DNA of 64,000 bases from CAVPDA01 sp963702495 (GCA_963702495.1 CAVPDA010000016.1:118646-182645); one strand, 5' to 3'. Positions 9,481-23,641 are shown, counted from the stretch's first letter. Program-made: numbers and translations. Notes: generated by a model not told the origin, from the letters alone.

Positions 9481-9792
9481 TCATGCACTTCCGACTTTGA
9501 CTATGCCATCGTCCACACGCACCGGAAAGCTCGCCACCGGCTCGTAGGCGGGGGGCGAGAGCGCTGCGCCAGTGACGATCGAGAAGCGCGCGCCGTGGCG
9601 CGGACAAACGATCTCCTCGCCCTCCACCGCCCCGTCCGACAGCGTCTCGGCCTCGTGGCTGCACACGTCTTCGATGGCGTGGTAGTGGCCGTTCAGGTTG
9701 AACACCGCGATTAGCGTGCCCTCGACCTCGACGGTGCGCACTGTTCCGGGCGGAAAGTCGAGCACTCGTGCGACCTCGACCCACTCGGCCAT
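9481..9792 (-). CDS. Rieske-type ferredoxin (103 aa), last gene of the SUF operon
   Basis: A stand-alone Rieske [2Fe-2S] protein: CSHEAETLSDG supplies C-x-H and CPRHGARFSI supplies the second C-x2-H pair. It resembles the small ferredoxin subunits of non-haem oxygenases (MAEWVEVARVLDFPPG start). It begins 1 bp after the sufT stop codon, so it is very probably co-transcribed and translationally coupled with the Fe-S assembly genes. It may be an electron donor to an enzyme outside the operon or in the SUF process; this is inference. Confidence 0.88.
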   Translation of the reverse strand: MAEWVEVARVLDFPPGTVRTVEVEGTLIAVFNLNGHYHAIEDVCSHEAETLSDGAVEGEEIVCPRHGARFSIVTGAALSPPAYEPVASFPVRVDDGIVKVGSA

Positions 9793-9793
9793 T

Positions 9794-10162
9794 TCAGATC
9801 ATGCCCATTTCAAGGCGCGCCGCCTCGCTCATCCTGTCGCGCGACCAGGGCGGATCCCAGACCAGTTCGACGCGCGCTGCATTAACGCCTTGCACGCCCT
9901 TCACCGCGCCCTCCACGGTCCCGGGGAAGGTCTGCGCCACCGGGCAGCCAGGGGCAGTCAGCGTCATCCGGATCTGCACCGCGCCCTTGGGCTCGTCCAC
10001 ATCGAGGTCATAGATCAGGCCCAGGTCATAGATATTGACCGGCATCTCCGGGTCATACACCGTGCGCAGCGCAGCGATCACCCGTCCTTCCAGTGCTTCC
10101 GGCTCGGCTTCGCGCCCGGACTCGTGCTTCTGCGCCTTGTGCAGCCAATCGAAAATGCTCAT
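9794..10162 (-). CDS. sufT: SUF-associated MIP18/DUF59 protein SufT (122 aa)
   Basis: A DUF59 (MIP18-like) domain is clear: RVIAALRTVYDPEMPVNIYD, LGLIYDLDVDE, IRMTLTAPGCPVAQTFP and the closing ARVELVWDPPWSRDRMS. The Cys in TAPGCP is the conserved residue of the family. SufT proteins take part in Fe-S cluster maturation or delivery. The gene overlaps the sufU stop codon by ATGA, showing translational coupling. The N-terminal about 25 residues (MSIFDWLHKAQKHESG) are an extension before the core. Confidence 0.9.
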   Translation of the reverse strand: MSIFDWLHKAQKHESGREAEPEALEGRVIAALRTVYDPEMPVNIYDLGLIYDLDVDEPKGAVQIRMTLTAPGCPVAQTFPGTVEGAVKGVQGVNAARVELVWDPPWSRDRMSEAARLEMGMI

Positions 10163-10616
10163 GGGTTTGACTCCGTAGTCACCGCCTGCGTTTCGTCATG
10201 CAGCGCCGCCTGAAAGGTGTGCCAAGCCAGCGTGGCGCACTTCACCCGCCCCGGGAAATCACGCACGCCGCACAACACGTCGAGCTTGCCCAGGGACGTC
10301 GCGGCCGGCGTGCCATCGCTTCCGGTCACCAGGGCGTGAAATTCCTCGAACAGCGCCTGCGCCTGCGCCTCGGTCTTGCCCTTCAGGGACTCGGTCATGA
10401 GCGAGGCGGAGGCGGTGGAGATGGCGCAACCGGTGCCCTCGAAGCTCACGTCCTCGATCACTCCGTCGGCCATCTTCAGATACAACGTGATGTGTCTCCG
10501 CAAAGGGGATTGACGCCCTCGGCACTGCGGTTCGCTCCCGCCAGGCGCCCGAAGTTGCGGGGCTTGCGGTTGTGGTCGAAGATGACCTCCTGATACAGCT
10601 CACGCAGATCGGGCAT
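10159..10616 (-). pseudogene. sufU: SufU-type iron-sulphur scaffold, one-base frameshift
   Basis: The N-terminus reads MPDLRELYQEVIFDHNRKPR to EGVNPLCGD and then goes out of frame. The next frame continues HITLYLKMADGVIEDVSFEG, GTGCAISTASASLM and GRVKCATLAWHTF. One C is missing between GAC and ACATC near 10493/10494; restoring it gives a 152-residue protein with the three SufU cysteines (in PLCGD, TGCAIS, VKCATL). SufU is a scaffold or a sulphur-transfer partner of SufS. ATG 10616 overlaps the sufS stop as TAATG. Because the operon is otherwise intact, the indel may be a sequence error rather than a real mutation. Confidence 0.85.
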
Positions 10617-11884
10617 TAGCGGAACACCTCCAGCGCCTTGCGCACTGCCCCGAACAGGGTATCCACTTCCCCGTGCGTGTTGTACGCGGCGAACGAGGCA
10701 CGCACCGTCGCGGGCACGCCGTAGCGCTCCATGACCGGCATGGCGCAGTGATGCCCGGTGCGCACTGCGACGCCTTCGTAGTCGAGAATGGTGCCGACAT
10801 CATGCGGATGCACGCTGTCCAGCACGAAGGAGAGGATGCTCGCCTTGTGTCTCGCCGTGCCGATGAGCCGCAGGCCGGGCGTTGCACATGCCTGAGCGGT
10901 GGCGTAGGTGAGCAGTTCGCGTTCGTGCGCGGCGATGGCCTCCAGCCCCACCCCGCTCACGTACTCGATCGCCGCGCCCAGGGACACGACGCCGGCAACA
11001 TTGGGCGTACCGGCCTCGAACTTGTAGGGCAGGTCGTTGTAGGTGGTCTTGCGAAACGTCACTTGGCGGATCATGTCGCCGCCGCCCTGGTACGGCGGCA
11101 TGGCCTCCAGCAGCGCCTGCTTGCCGTAGAGCACACCGACGCCGGTGGGGCCGTAGAGCTTGTGCCCGGAGAAGGCGTAGAAATCGCAGTCGAGTGCCTG
11201 CACGTCGACCTCGAGATGGGCGGCCGCCTGGGCGCCGTCCACCAGTACCGGGATGCCCCGGGCGTGGGCCAGTTCGATGACGCGCCGCACCGGGTTGATG
11301 GTCCCGAGCGCATTGGAGAGGTGCGTGAGCGCCACGAGCTTCGTGCGCGGGCCGAGCAGGCGTTCGAATTCCTCAAGCATGAGTTCGCCGGCGTCGTCGA
11401 TCGGCGCAACCTGCAGCAGCGCGCCGGTGTGCTCGCAGGCGAGCTGCCAGGGTACGATGTTGGAGTGGTGCTCCATCTCCGTGACCAGGATCTCGTCGCC
11501 GGCCTGAAAGCGCTGGCCGTAGCTCGCCGCCACGAGATTGATGGCCTCGGTGGTGCCGCGCACGAACACGATCTCCTCGCGCCTGGCCGCGTTGATGAAG
11601 CGGCGCACCGCGTCGCGGGCCGCCTCATAGCCCTCCGTGGCCCGCTGGCTCAGGGTATGCACGCCGCGGTGGATGTTGGCGTTGAGCTCGGCGTAATAGC
11701 GCACCTCGCTATCGATTACGCATTGCGGCTTCTGGCTGGTGGCGGCATTATCCAGATACACCAGCGGCTTGCCATGCACGCTCTGGCGCAGGATGGGGAA
11801 ATCCCTGCGCAGCCGGGCCACGTTCAGGGGTGGCGCGGAGGCCACGTGCCGCAGTGCCGCCAATTCGTCGGCTGCACTCTTCAT
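10616..11884 (-). CDS. sufS: Cysteine desulfurase SufS (422 aa)
   Basis: A PLP-dependent class-V aminotransferase of the SufS group: YLDNAATSQKP, MEHHSNIVPWQ, VDGAQAAAHLEVDVQALDCD, the PLP-lysine motif FSGHKLYGPTGVG, and the catalytic cysteine in RTGHHCAMPVMERYG. The motif around the Cys is the SufS/CsdA form rather than IscS. It removes sulphur from cysteine for cluster assembly. The ATG overlaps the sufD stop (ATGA), and the stop overlaps the sufU start, so expression is coupled along sufDSU. Length is slightly above the family norm owing to about 20 N-terminal residues. Confidence 0.95.
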   Translation of the reverse strand: MKSAADELAALRHVASAPPLNVARLRRDFPILRQSVHGKPLVYLDNAATSQKPQCVIDSEVRYYAELNANIHRGVHTLSQRATEGYEAARDAVRRFINAARREEIVFVRGTTEAINLVAASYGQRFQAGDEILVTEMEHHSNIVPWQLACEHTGALLQVAPIDDAGELMLEEFERLLGPRTKLVALTHLSNALGTINPVRRVIELAHARGIPVLVDGAQAAAHLEVDVQALDCDFYAFSGHKLYGPTGVGVLYGKQALLEAMPPYQGGGDMIRQVTFRKTTYNDLPYKFEAGTPNVAGVVSLGAAIEYVSGVGLEAIAAHERELLTYATAQACATPGLRLIGTARHKASILSFVLDSVHPHDVGTILDYEGVAVRTGHHCAMPVMERYGVPATVRASFAAYNTHGEVDTLFGAVRKALEVFR

Positions 11885-13196
11885 AGCAGCGCCTTCATTT
11901 CTTCGGGCAGCCGGCCGCGCAGCAGTCCTTCCAGCCGGGTTCGCAGCGGAATCACGCTCACGCGGCCGACGACCTCTTCGGCGAAAGCGAAGGTGAGCAG
12001 GGCCCGGGCGGAGGCGTCGTCGACGCCGCGGGAGCGCAGATAGAAGATCTGGTCGGCGTCGAGCTGTCCCACGGTGGCACCGTGGCTGCATTTCACGTCG
12101 TCCGCGTAGATCTCCAACTGCGGCTTGGTGTCCACCTCGGCGCTCTCCGACAGCAAGAGGTTGCGGTTGGACTGGTGCGCATCGCTCCCCTGTGCGTTCG
12201 GATGCACGATCACCTTGCCGTTGAACACGGCGCGCGCGGCGCCGTCCAGCACGCCCTTGTACAGCTGGCGGCTGACGCCGCGCGGCTGGGCGTGGTCGAT
12301 GCGGGTGTGATGGTCCACATGCTGCCGGCCGCCGGTCATGTAGAGCCCGTTGAGCGCGCATTCTGCGCCCTCGGCATTGAGGCCGATGTCGATATCGACC
12401 CGGGCCAGCGCGCCACCCAGGGCGAAGGAGTTGGACGTGAAACGGCTTGCGCGCTGCTGATCCACACTCACCGCGGCGATGTGATACGCCTTGAGGCTCT
12501 CCTGCTGCAGCCGGTGGTGCTCGATCTGCGCGCCGCGTCCCACGTCGACCTGCGTCACGGCGTTGGTGAAGCTGCTTGCGCCCTCCGGACCCACATAGTG
12601 CTCGATGATGCTGGCGCGGCTGCCTTCCTCCGCGAGGATCACGTTGCGCGGATGGATCGCCGCGTTGGGCTCGCTGGCAATGAACACCAAGAGGATCGGC
12701 AATTCCACCGCCGCCCCCGGCGCCAGATGGATATACGCGCCGTCGGCCATGAACGCAGCGTTCAAGGCGACAAAGCCGGAGGCGTAGTCGTTCTCCCGCC
12801 GCATCAGCAAATCCTTCAGGCGTCCAACGCCGGACGCCATGGCGTCGGCCAGACTGCCGATCGTCACGCCCGTCGGCAGCGATTCGAGGCGCGAGAACTG
12901 CGGCTGGCAGCAGCCATTCACGAACACGAGCAAATGCGCCTCGGGCAAGCTCAGGGCCTCGATCTGCGCCTTTGAAACGCCGTTCCGAGTCGGCACAGCG
13001 GCGACGAAGCGGCTCTTCTCGATCGCCCCCACACTGGTGTATTTCCAGTCTTCCAGGCGTTGCGTCGGTAGGCCGGTTTCCGCGAAGGACGCCAGTGCCT
13101 CCTTGCGCGCACGCTCGAGCCAGGGCAGCCGCCCCCCGGGAAGCGCCGCCGCTACGCGGGCAAACTCGGCCAGGTAGTGATCGCGGGCGGTGGCAC

Positions 13197-13200
<4 letters not shown>
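11881..13200 (-). CDS. sufD: Fe-S cluster assembly protein SufD (439 aa)
   Basis: SufB/SufD-type beta-helix protein: LPTQRLEDWKYTSV near the N-terminus, then SRASIIEHYVG, QIEHHRLQQESLKAYHIA, HTRIDHAQPRGVSRQLYKGV, ARAVFNGKVIVHPNAQGSDA, EIYADDVKCSHGATVGQLD and FYLRSRGVDDASARALLTFA. These are the standard SufD landmarks; SufD partners SufB and SufC in the SufBC2D scaffold complex. ATG 13200 overlaps the end of sufC. Length is normal. Confidence 0.95.
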
Positions 13201-13983
<783 letters not shown>

Positions 13984-13995
13984 GATGTGATACCC

Positions 13996-15444
<1,449 letters not shown>

Positions 15445-15447
15445 GTG

Positions 15448-15924
15448 TCAGATCTCCTTCAAGCGGGCGCGCGCTGCCACCGTGCCCCGCGCGCTTCCCA
15501 CTTGCACAAACACCGGCCGAAACGCCGGTCGCGCCATCTCCGCCAGCGTAATTTGATCGAGAGCATGACGAATCACCAGGTTGATTCGTTGCCAGTTCCC
15601 GCGGATCGAGCACGCCCCCTCCTGCGCACACAGCCCGGCAATGACGCTGCACTCGGTCAGGCCGATGGGGCCTTCCATGGCGTCGATGACCTGGGCAATG
15701 GAGATCTCGCCGGCGGGCCGCGACAGCATGTAGCCTCCTGTCGCCCCGCGCACGGATCGCAGCAGACCGCCCCGCGCCAGCAACTTGAGGATCTTGCTGG
15801 CAGTTGGCGTGGCCACGCCGATTGCGGCCGCCAATTCGGGCGCGGCAAGAACCCGTTCCTGCTGCCGCGCCATGTAAGCCATGATCACGGTTCCATAGTC
15901 GGTCAGTTTGCTCAGTCTCAGCAT
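15448..15924 (-). CDS. sufR: SUF operon Rrf2-family regulator, SufR/IscR-like (158 aa)
   Basis: The N-terminal winged helix is Rrf2 type (MLRLSKLTDYGTVIMAYMAR, AAIGVATPTASKILKLLARG, SVRGATGGYMLSRPAGEIS). The C-terminal part has three cysteines in CSVIAGLCAQEGAC, the position where IscR-type proteins ligate a [2Fe-2S] cluster. This is the proteobacterial SUF-operon regulator type, expected to repress the operon according to cluster status. The start at 15924 gives the usual MLR(L/I)SKLTDY beginning; ATG 15930 is a possible alternative. An 11-bp tandem repeat lies just upstream (see 15944-15965). Confidence 0.92.
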   Translation of the reverse strand: MLRLSKLTDYGTVIMAYMARQQERVLAAPELAAAIGVATPTASKILKLLARGGLLRSVRGATGGYMLSRPAGEISIAQVIDAMEGPIGLTECSVIAGLCAQEGACSIRGNWQRINLVIRHALDQITLAEMARPAFRPVFVQVGSARGTVAARARLKEI

Positions 15925-15943
15925 TCTCATCACCACTCGTATC

Positions 15944-15965
15944 CATTAGTACTGCATTGGTACTG
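15944..15965 (-). promoter_or_regulatory. Tandem 11-bp repeat, likely operator/promoter of the SUF operon
   Basis: CATTAGTACTG (15944-15954) is followed without gap by CATTGGTACTG (15955-15965), one mismatch in 11. The pair starts 20 bp upstream of the regulator ATG. An 11-bp period places both copies on one face of the helix, which suits cooperative binding of a dimeric Rrf2 regulator. On the minus strand TACTAAT could also serve as a -10 element. Autoregulation is inferred from position only. Confidence 0.5.
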
Positions 15966-16012
15966 TTTAGTTCCCAGCGAAAGGCGTTTGTCCGCGATGT
16001 CCTTGACCTGAG

Positions 16013-16168
16013 GTGGCCCAGCGGGAGGCTGCTCGGGATGAAATGATCCGCCGCTGCGGCGAAGTGTTTTGCCGTCGTTTCCGGCTCTATCTCTGGGGAT
16101 CGGCCTACGGATTTCCCAATCGTGGTATGGAGGACTACCAGGTCCTCATGGACCGTCCCCAGGAGATA
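16013..16168 (+). pseudogene. Relic of a cyclopropane-fatty-acyl synthase-like methyltransferase C-terminus
   Basis: One plus-strand frame reads EVFCRRFRLYLWGSAYGF followed by NRGMEDYQVLMDRP. This resembles the C-terminal (R/Y)(R/Y)LYLWGS...F...(L/M)xxYQ(V/I)(V/L) segment of cyclopropane-fatty-acyl-phospholipid synthase-like methyltransferases. No upstream methyltransferase domain is present, so if the match is real this is a 3' fragment. It lies between the SUF promoter and the convergent Bax-inhibitor gene. Confidence 0.35.
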
Positions 16169-16261
16169 CTGACGAGCGCGTCTATCGACGGCAGGCGAGG
16201 AATGCTGTCTCCTGAGGGCTTCCTTCGCGATCAGGAGAGTGCCCCGACTCTTTTCGCCGGG

Positions 16262-16954
16262 CTAGTCGCTGCTGTTCATGAAACCCAACAATTGCAGCAG
16301 GCTGGTGAAGAGGTTGAAGATGGACACGAACAGCGTGACCGTGGCCATGATGTAGTTGGTCTCGCCGCCGTGGATGATGGCGCTGGTCTGGTAGAGGATG
16401 AGTCCGGACATGAGCAGCACGAACGCTGCCGAAACCGCGAGCGAAAGCGCCGGGATCTCGAGGAAGATCGCACCCAGTCCGGCCAGGAAGGCCACCAGGA
16501 TGCCCGCCATGAGAAAGCCGCCGATGAAACTGAAGTCCTTGCGGCTGACCAGCGCGTAGCCCGAGAGACCGAGGAAGATCGCGCCGGTGGCGCCCATGGC
16601 GCTCATTACCAGTTGCGCGCCGTTGGGCAATTGCAGGTAGGCGCTGATGATCGGGCCCAGCGTGTAACCCATGAAACCGGTGAGTCCGAAGACAAACGCC
16701 AGACCCAAAGCGCTGTCACGGAACTTGGTGGTGAGAAACAGCAGGCCGAAATACCCGACCAGCGTGATCACCAGTCCGGGGTGGGGTAACTTCAGAGCGA
16801 CCGAGGCGCCGGCGGCAAGTGCGCTGAACAGTAGCGTCATCGACAGCAGCAGGTAGGTGTTGCGCAGCACGGTGTTGGTGGCGAGCGCGGCGGCCGCCGA
16901 ATGCTCGGTGGCACTGCGGGGTACGGCAATTGTCCGGGTGAGGATAGGGTTCAT
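16262..16954 (-). CDS. Bax inhibitor-1/YccA family membrane protein (230 aa)
   Basis: Seven hydrophobic segments follow an about 35-residue N-terminal tail (MNPILTRTIAVPRSATEHS). Family landmarks are LRNTYLLLSMTLLFSALAAG, GLAFVFGLTGFMGYTLGPII, TGAIFLGLSGYALVSRKDFS and the C-terminal LILYQTSAIIHGGETNYIMA with SIFNLFTSLLQLLG. BI-1 proteins are pH-sensitive Ca2+-leak channels or membrane-stress modulators. GGAGGCAATCGC precedes ATG 16954. The gene overlaps the stop of the upstream small membrane-protein gene by 4 bp (ATGA), so they are translationally coupled. Confidence 0.93.
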   Translation of the reverse strand: MNPILTRTIAVPRSATEHSAAAALATNTVLRNTYLLLSMTLLFSALAAGASVALKLPHPGLVITLVGYFGLLFLTTKFRDSALGLAFVFGLTGFMGYTLGPIISAYLQLPNGAQLVMSAMGATGAIFLGLSGYALVSRKDFSFIGGFLMAGILVAFLAGLGAIFLEIPALSLAVSAAFVLLMSGLILYQTSAIIHGGETNYIMATVTLFVSIFNLFTSLLQLLGFMNSSD

Positions 16955-17190
16955 GCGATTGCCTCCGTAACGGCGTAATGGCGAGGAAGTGATGCAGCGC
17001 GATCGGGGTGGCCCATCTGGGGCCACAAGACCGCGCCGGTGGTGATCACCCAGGCGACACCGCCTGCGAGGAAAAAGTAGCCGATCTGCTCCGCCCTGCG
17101 CGACTTGGAGAAGGCGATGTAGTAGAAACCGATGAACAAGCTGGCCAGCATCCCGAACATGGGCAACCCAACCAGGACGAGGTTATTCAT
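16951..17190 (-). CDS. Small membrane protein coupled to the Bax-inhibitor gene (79 aa)
   Basis: Two transmembrane segments are visible (residues about 3-27, LVLVGLPMFGMLASLFIGFYYI, and about 37-57, IGYFFLAGGVAWVITTGAVLW), joined by a basic loop SKSRRAEQ. No family is recognised. The 4-bp overlap with the Bax-inhibitor start suggests the two products work together, for example as an accessory subunit; this is inference from coupling only. Confidence 0.7.
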   Translation of the reverse strand: MNNLVLVGLPMFGMLASLFIGFYYIAFSKSRRAEQIGYFFLAGGVAWVITTGAVLWPQMGHPDRAASLPRHYAVTEAIA

Positions 17191-17420
17191 GTGTTGACCT
17201 CCCTGTGTTCTTAATAATGGCCGGGAACGGCCTCTGCGACAGACACTGCCGCCCCGGGCCGAACGTCACGATCTGACCTCTGGACGACGTGTCGTGCGCG
17301 TGCATCGCTCGGAAAAGGCGCGTCCCGCCCTTCGCCGACAAGCAACGCGGAAGGACGAAGCCGAGTCTCTCAGTCCGGCGTGCAGCCTGGCCGCTGCGGC
17401 GGTTTCGCCCGACCGGGTCC

Positions 17421-17837
17421 TCAGGTCATCTGGCTCGTGTAATCGTCCAGCGCCACACATGCACCCTTTTCAGGCTGGTGCGGGTCGCGCAGCAACCCCC
17501 GCTGGCATAGGTATTTGGTGCCGCTGTCGTCGGAAAGGTTCACGTACGGGCTCGGGCCGTAGCCATCGAAGGCCGCGGCATCGGCGAAGACGAAATCGTA
17601 TTGGCCGTTGACATTGATCTCGATCTGGCCGCTATGGCTTTCCCCATAATCGTGCCAGCGCGTGTCGATGTCGCCGCCCTCGATGACGGGAGACATCTTC
17701 GACGCTCCCTTATCGTGCCAGGCCATCACCACCGGTTCCTCGATTTCGGGATCATCGATCGCAAGCGAGGCCGCGAGTGCGCGTGCCGCGTTGTAGTCAA
17801 GACCGGTACCGGGATAGTCGATGTGGATCTGTCTCAT
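17421..17837 (-). CDS. Uncharacterised protein resembling the AF1514/DUF5619 family (138 aa)
   Basis: AAGGAGCAACACC precedes ATG 17837. The N-terminal half MRQIHIDYPGTGLDYNAARA, ALAASLAIDDPEIEEPVVMA has the beta-alpha-beta look of small AF1514-type proteins. The second half (GQIEINVNGQYDFVFADAAA, GPSPYVNLSDDSGTKYLC) is a distinct acidic domain. No catalytic motif, signal or membrane segment is seen. Family assignment is from memory of similar small proteins and is tentative. It is a single gene, flanked by about 230 bp and 550 bp without genes. Confidence 0.55.
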   Translation of the reverse strand: MRQIHIDYPGTGLDYNAARALAASLAIDDPEIEEPVVMAWHDKGASKMSPVIEGGDIDTRWHDYGESHSGQIEINVNGQYDFVFADAAAFDGYGPSPYVNLSDDSGTKYLCQRGLLRDPHQPEKGACVALDDYTSQMT

Positions 17838-18383
17838 GGTGTTGCTCCTTTCGGGCTGCCCTGAATCCAGAGCAGTCGCATACGGTGCAGATGAAGAGCG
17901 GTGTTCCCAACCTGGCCCCGTTGCGTGGCTCGGTCAGGTGATAGCGGAATACAACTGCCGCTGATCTCTTATAGCACAAAGCCAGACTAAATTACTCGGA
18001 TATTATCCGGACGGGACTGCCGCAGAAGAAGAAGCGCATCGGCTCGCCCAGCGCCGCGCCTTCGGATGCACGGTCTACCGACTGCGATTACCCGACACGG
18101 ACCCATACACCCGTAGGTCGCCATCACGCGAGCTTCAGGCGTCGTGAGAACCAAGGCCCGTCGTGCAGGACCTGCGCAACCCGTGAGTGGATCAGTCGCG
18201 AGGGAATGGCCCCAATCGCGCAAGTACCGACTGGCCGTGCGGCCAAGGATATCGGCCTTCGTGCGTATTTCGTGGCGAAAATCTGGGCATACAATGCTGG
18301 GCCCAGGGCTGATCCATACTCCCCGACCTGCCGCGTCGCAGCAAACCAGCCGTCAAGAGCGGTTTTGGTACAAGGCCCATAGG
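17838..18383. other. Intergenic stretch, no gene recognised
   Basis: About 550 bp between the AF1514-like gene and a plus-strand gene relic. No frame gives convincing protein sequence and no RNA gene is seen. The AT-richer part near 17940-18010 probably contains the promoter of the minus-strand gene. Confidence 0.4.
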
Positions 18384-18669
18384 GTGATAAAAACCTTCGC
18401 CTGGATGCTGAACAAACACGCTGAAGGAACCGATTGCGCAACCGCATGCGCGCAGGCACGAGACCGCTTTCTGCACTTCTGGAATTCCCGGGGGGCTGCC
18501 CTGTATGACGTGATCGATGAGTCTGATGGCGACCCGAGTGAGAACCGCCAACGCTATGATGTTCAGTTGCGCCTCGATAGCATCTTCGCGGTCTCCCCGC
18601 CCCACAACCCCCTGGACCCGGCCCGGAAAAAAGCCGTCGTCGATGCTGGCGCGCATAAGGTACCTCCGC
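18384..18669 (+). pseudogene. Relic of a glycogen-debranching enzyme (amylo-alpha-1,6-glucosidase C-terminal domain)
   Basis: The plus frame reads NKHAEGTDCATACAQARDRF, FWNSRGAALYDVIDESDGDP and then SIFAVSPPHNPLDPARKKAV. This is the (FW...G)YLYDVVDG...(LRPNQ)IFAVSLPH...L signature of GDE_C domains, somewhat degraded (the RPNQ element reads RLDS). Neither an N-terminal domain nor the remaining C-terminal helices are present, so it is a fragment. It lies about 110 bp upstream of an intact GH63-type glucosidase gene, suggesting a former sugar-metabolism cluster. Confidence 0.6.
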
Positions 18670-18779
18670 GGACGGCTGTCAGGCCGGGGCATGGAGCGTT
18701 GCTGAGATGTTGCGTGCCTCGCTGGATCTTCACAGACACGAGACTGCACTGAAGTCGGATCATCGAAAGGGAAGGAACC

Positions 18780-21455
<2,676 letters not shown>

Positions 21456-22054
21456 ACCACGCGGATCCGAGATCAGGAATGCAGTCATCGAAAACGTGGG
21501 CGTGTTCGACAGCATCTAAAGGATGGTCATCGCGGACCGCTTCACTCGCCGATTCATCGACTGCGTTGCCGAGCCGGACGACGATGCGGTGTGCCGGATG
21601 TTCAGTTCAGTGCAATCGGAAATGGACGTTCGAAGCTGACTCAAGTTGAATAACGACCCGCTGTTTGGGTTCCATGGCTGGTTGGGGTATCGGCGGATCC
21701 TGGACACTGAGCACATCAAGTTCACTGCATAAGCACCTACATCGCGTCCATTCGTCGAACGGCCCACCGGCACCGTTGGCCGTAGTTGGGTCGATCGCGT
21801 ATTCTTTTAAAACGTTGCTGACGTAACGCCTAAGCTGGCTGGAATCCGGAATCACGCGATAGGCATCTCGTCCTTCCATCGCTCGATGGCACGACGCCCG
21901 CGCATCGCGCCTGCGCCGCTGGCGCGCGATCGTCACGCTTGGCAGCAGCATAGCCATCAGTTCTCGAGTTGCCCGAGATTCTGATGCCGCAAAGCAGCCA
22001 GGCCGTTCGGCCGCGCGCTGTTAGGATTGCGCCCCTATCAAGGAGATCTCAACA
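21456..22054. other. Intergenic stretch with a 24-bp repeat copy
   Basis: About 600 bp without a convincing gene. One short plus frame (MVIADRFTRRFIDCVAEPDD... from about 21523 to 21640, 38 aa) looks protein-like but has no family match I recognise. The second copy of the 24-bp repeat GATCGTCACGCTTGG...CAGCAGCAT lies at about 21928-21951. The AAGGAGATCTCAACA ribosome site of the next gene ends the stretch. Confidence 0.4.
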
Positions 22055-22750
22055 ATGGCTGCACGCCACCGGGAACGACACCGCACGGACCGTATCGGCT
22101 GGCTACGCGCGGCAGTACTGGGAGCGAACGACGGCATCGTGTCCACAGCGAGTCTCGTGCTCGGCGTGGCCGCGGCCCATGCGAGCCACGACGCGGTGCT
22201 GGTTGCGGGCGTGGCCGGGCTTGTCGCAGGGGCCATGTCGATGGCCGCAGGCGAGTACGTGTCGGTTCGCTCGCAGGCGGACACCGAAGAGGCGGAACTG
22301 GAGACCGAGCGCAAGGAAATCGAGGCCGACGAGCCGGCCGAACGCAAGGAGCTGATGGCGATCTACGTACGCCGCGGCCTCGATCCGGTGCTGGCGAAAC
22401 AAGTCGCCCAGCAACTCATGGCCCATGACGCGCTGGGCGCCCATGCGCGCGACGAACTCGGCATCACCGAGACTCTCGGCGCACGGCCGATCCAGGCAGC
22501 GCTGGCGTCGGCCGGCAGCTTCGCCGTCGGCGCGGCCATGCCCCTGCTGACCGTTGCTGCGGTTTCCGAGAAAAATCTGTTTCCCATTGTCTCGGCCGCG
22601 TCACTGTTCTTCCTCGCCCTCCTCGGTGCGACGGCCGCGCACGTCGGTGGTGCAAAGGTGACGGTGGGCGCCGCGCGCGTCACGTTCTGGGGAGCACTGG
22701 CCATGGGGCTGACGGCCGCCACCGGAGCACTCTTCGGCACAGGAGCATAG
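22055..22750 (+). CDS. VIT1/CCC1-family Fe/Mn transporter (231 aa)
   Basis: A VIT-family membrane protein: RAAVLGANDGIVSTASLVLG, LVAGAMSMAAGEYVSVRSQA and a cytoplasmic acidic region ADTEEAELETERKEIEADEP with many Glu residues that form the metal-binding domain in this family. Two further hydrophobic pairs follow (ASAGSFAVGAAMPLLTVAAV; ARVTFWGALAMGLTAATGAL). It exports or sequesters Fe2+/Mn2+. AAGGAGATCTCAACA precedes the ATG. Length matches bacterial homologues. Confidence 0.93.
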   Translation: MAARHRERHRTDRIGWLRAAVLGANDGIVSTASLVLGVAAAHASHDAVLVAGVAGLVAGAMSMAAGEYVSVRSQADTEEAELETERKEIEADEPAERKELMAIYVRRGLDPVLAKQVAQQLMAHDALGAHARDELGITETLGARPIQAALASAGSFAVGAAMPLLTVAAVSEKNLFPIVSAASLFFLALLGATAAHVGGAKVTVGAARVTFWGALAMGLTAATGALFGTGA

Positions 22751-23641
22751 GATCGGTGCTCGGTGTCGAACGCGAGCGGTCTCGATGGATTCAGACCAGG
22801 AGGAGTTTGGTCGACGACGGCGCCTACTTGCCCTTGTTCGCCATCCGTCATATCGCACTCGTGGTGAACTGATTGACTGACCAGGCACTCAAGTTCCCGC
22901 GTGCCTTCACTTTTCGCCAACGCATGACGTTGGCGAAGGGCGTTGGGGCCAACCCGCGTTGGCCGGATGGGCGCCCCTTCCGAAAACGGAATCGAAATGC
23001 CGCCACGCGGATATGACCCTTCATCAAGCGGGGTGACAGTGACAGGCAGTACCACGACTGGATGAGCCTGGAAGAGTCCGTGATCCAGACAAAAGCGGGC
23101 GATGAACGAGGCGGCGCAGTGCTGATCAAGCACCGTCAGAATCAGAATCGACCGGTCGCGGCATGCTGCAGAAAGTCGAGGCGGCAAGGCTGGGAGAACT
23201 GCTTGACGCGTACGATAACCTCACGACCAGTTCCACCCAACCATCCGATTCATGATCCACTCCGCATATTCTCGGGCTCACCCATACCGGATAACCCGTG
23301 GCACCGGTCGAACGGCAGCTCATGGAAGAACTAGATGCACTGTCCGAGTGACTGGTTCTGGCGGCTACGAATCCTTCGCATATAGTAAAGGGGCCGTTCA
23401 AGCGGGGCTCTGACCGACCGCTTCTGGTGCAACGCGACCGTCGGCAATGGCCGAGCGGCAGCCGCCCAGGTTGGCGGCGTGTGCGGCTGGACGGCCCGAT
23501 GACCTGCCATTCGACCGCGATTCCTGCGCAGTCCGGAGCAGATCGGAGTGGCGCGCTTAATCGCGATGGAAATGCCCGTCCGCAAACGTTCTTTTCGGCG
23601 AGGTGGCCATCGACCGCCGCAGCCGTAGAGGCGTCGCGCCG
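22751..23641. other. Long intergenic stretch, gene relics only
   Basis: About 890 bp separate the transporter from the 3' end of nifA. I find no intact gene. It carries one copy of a diverged dispersed repeat (22866-22923). Weakly protein-like frames (for example MSLEESVIQTKAGDERGGAV from 23062) have no recognised homologues. Confidence 0.45.
22866..22923. repeat. Diverged dispersed repeat, copy 1
   Basis: GAACTGATTGAC to TTCGCCAACGC recurs at 32993-33046 with a 4-bp gap and about 9 mismatches in 54 aligned positions. Both copies are intergenic, next to stop codons of decayed frames. It is likely a small repeat family of this genome; function unknown. Confidence 0.5.
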
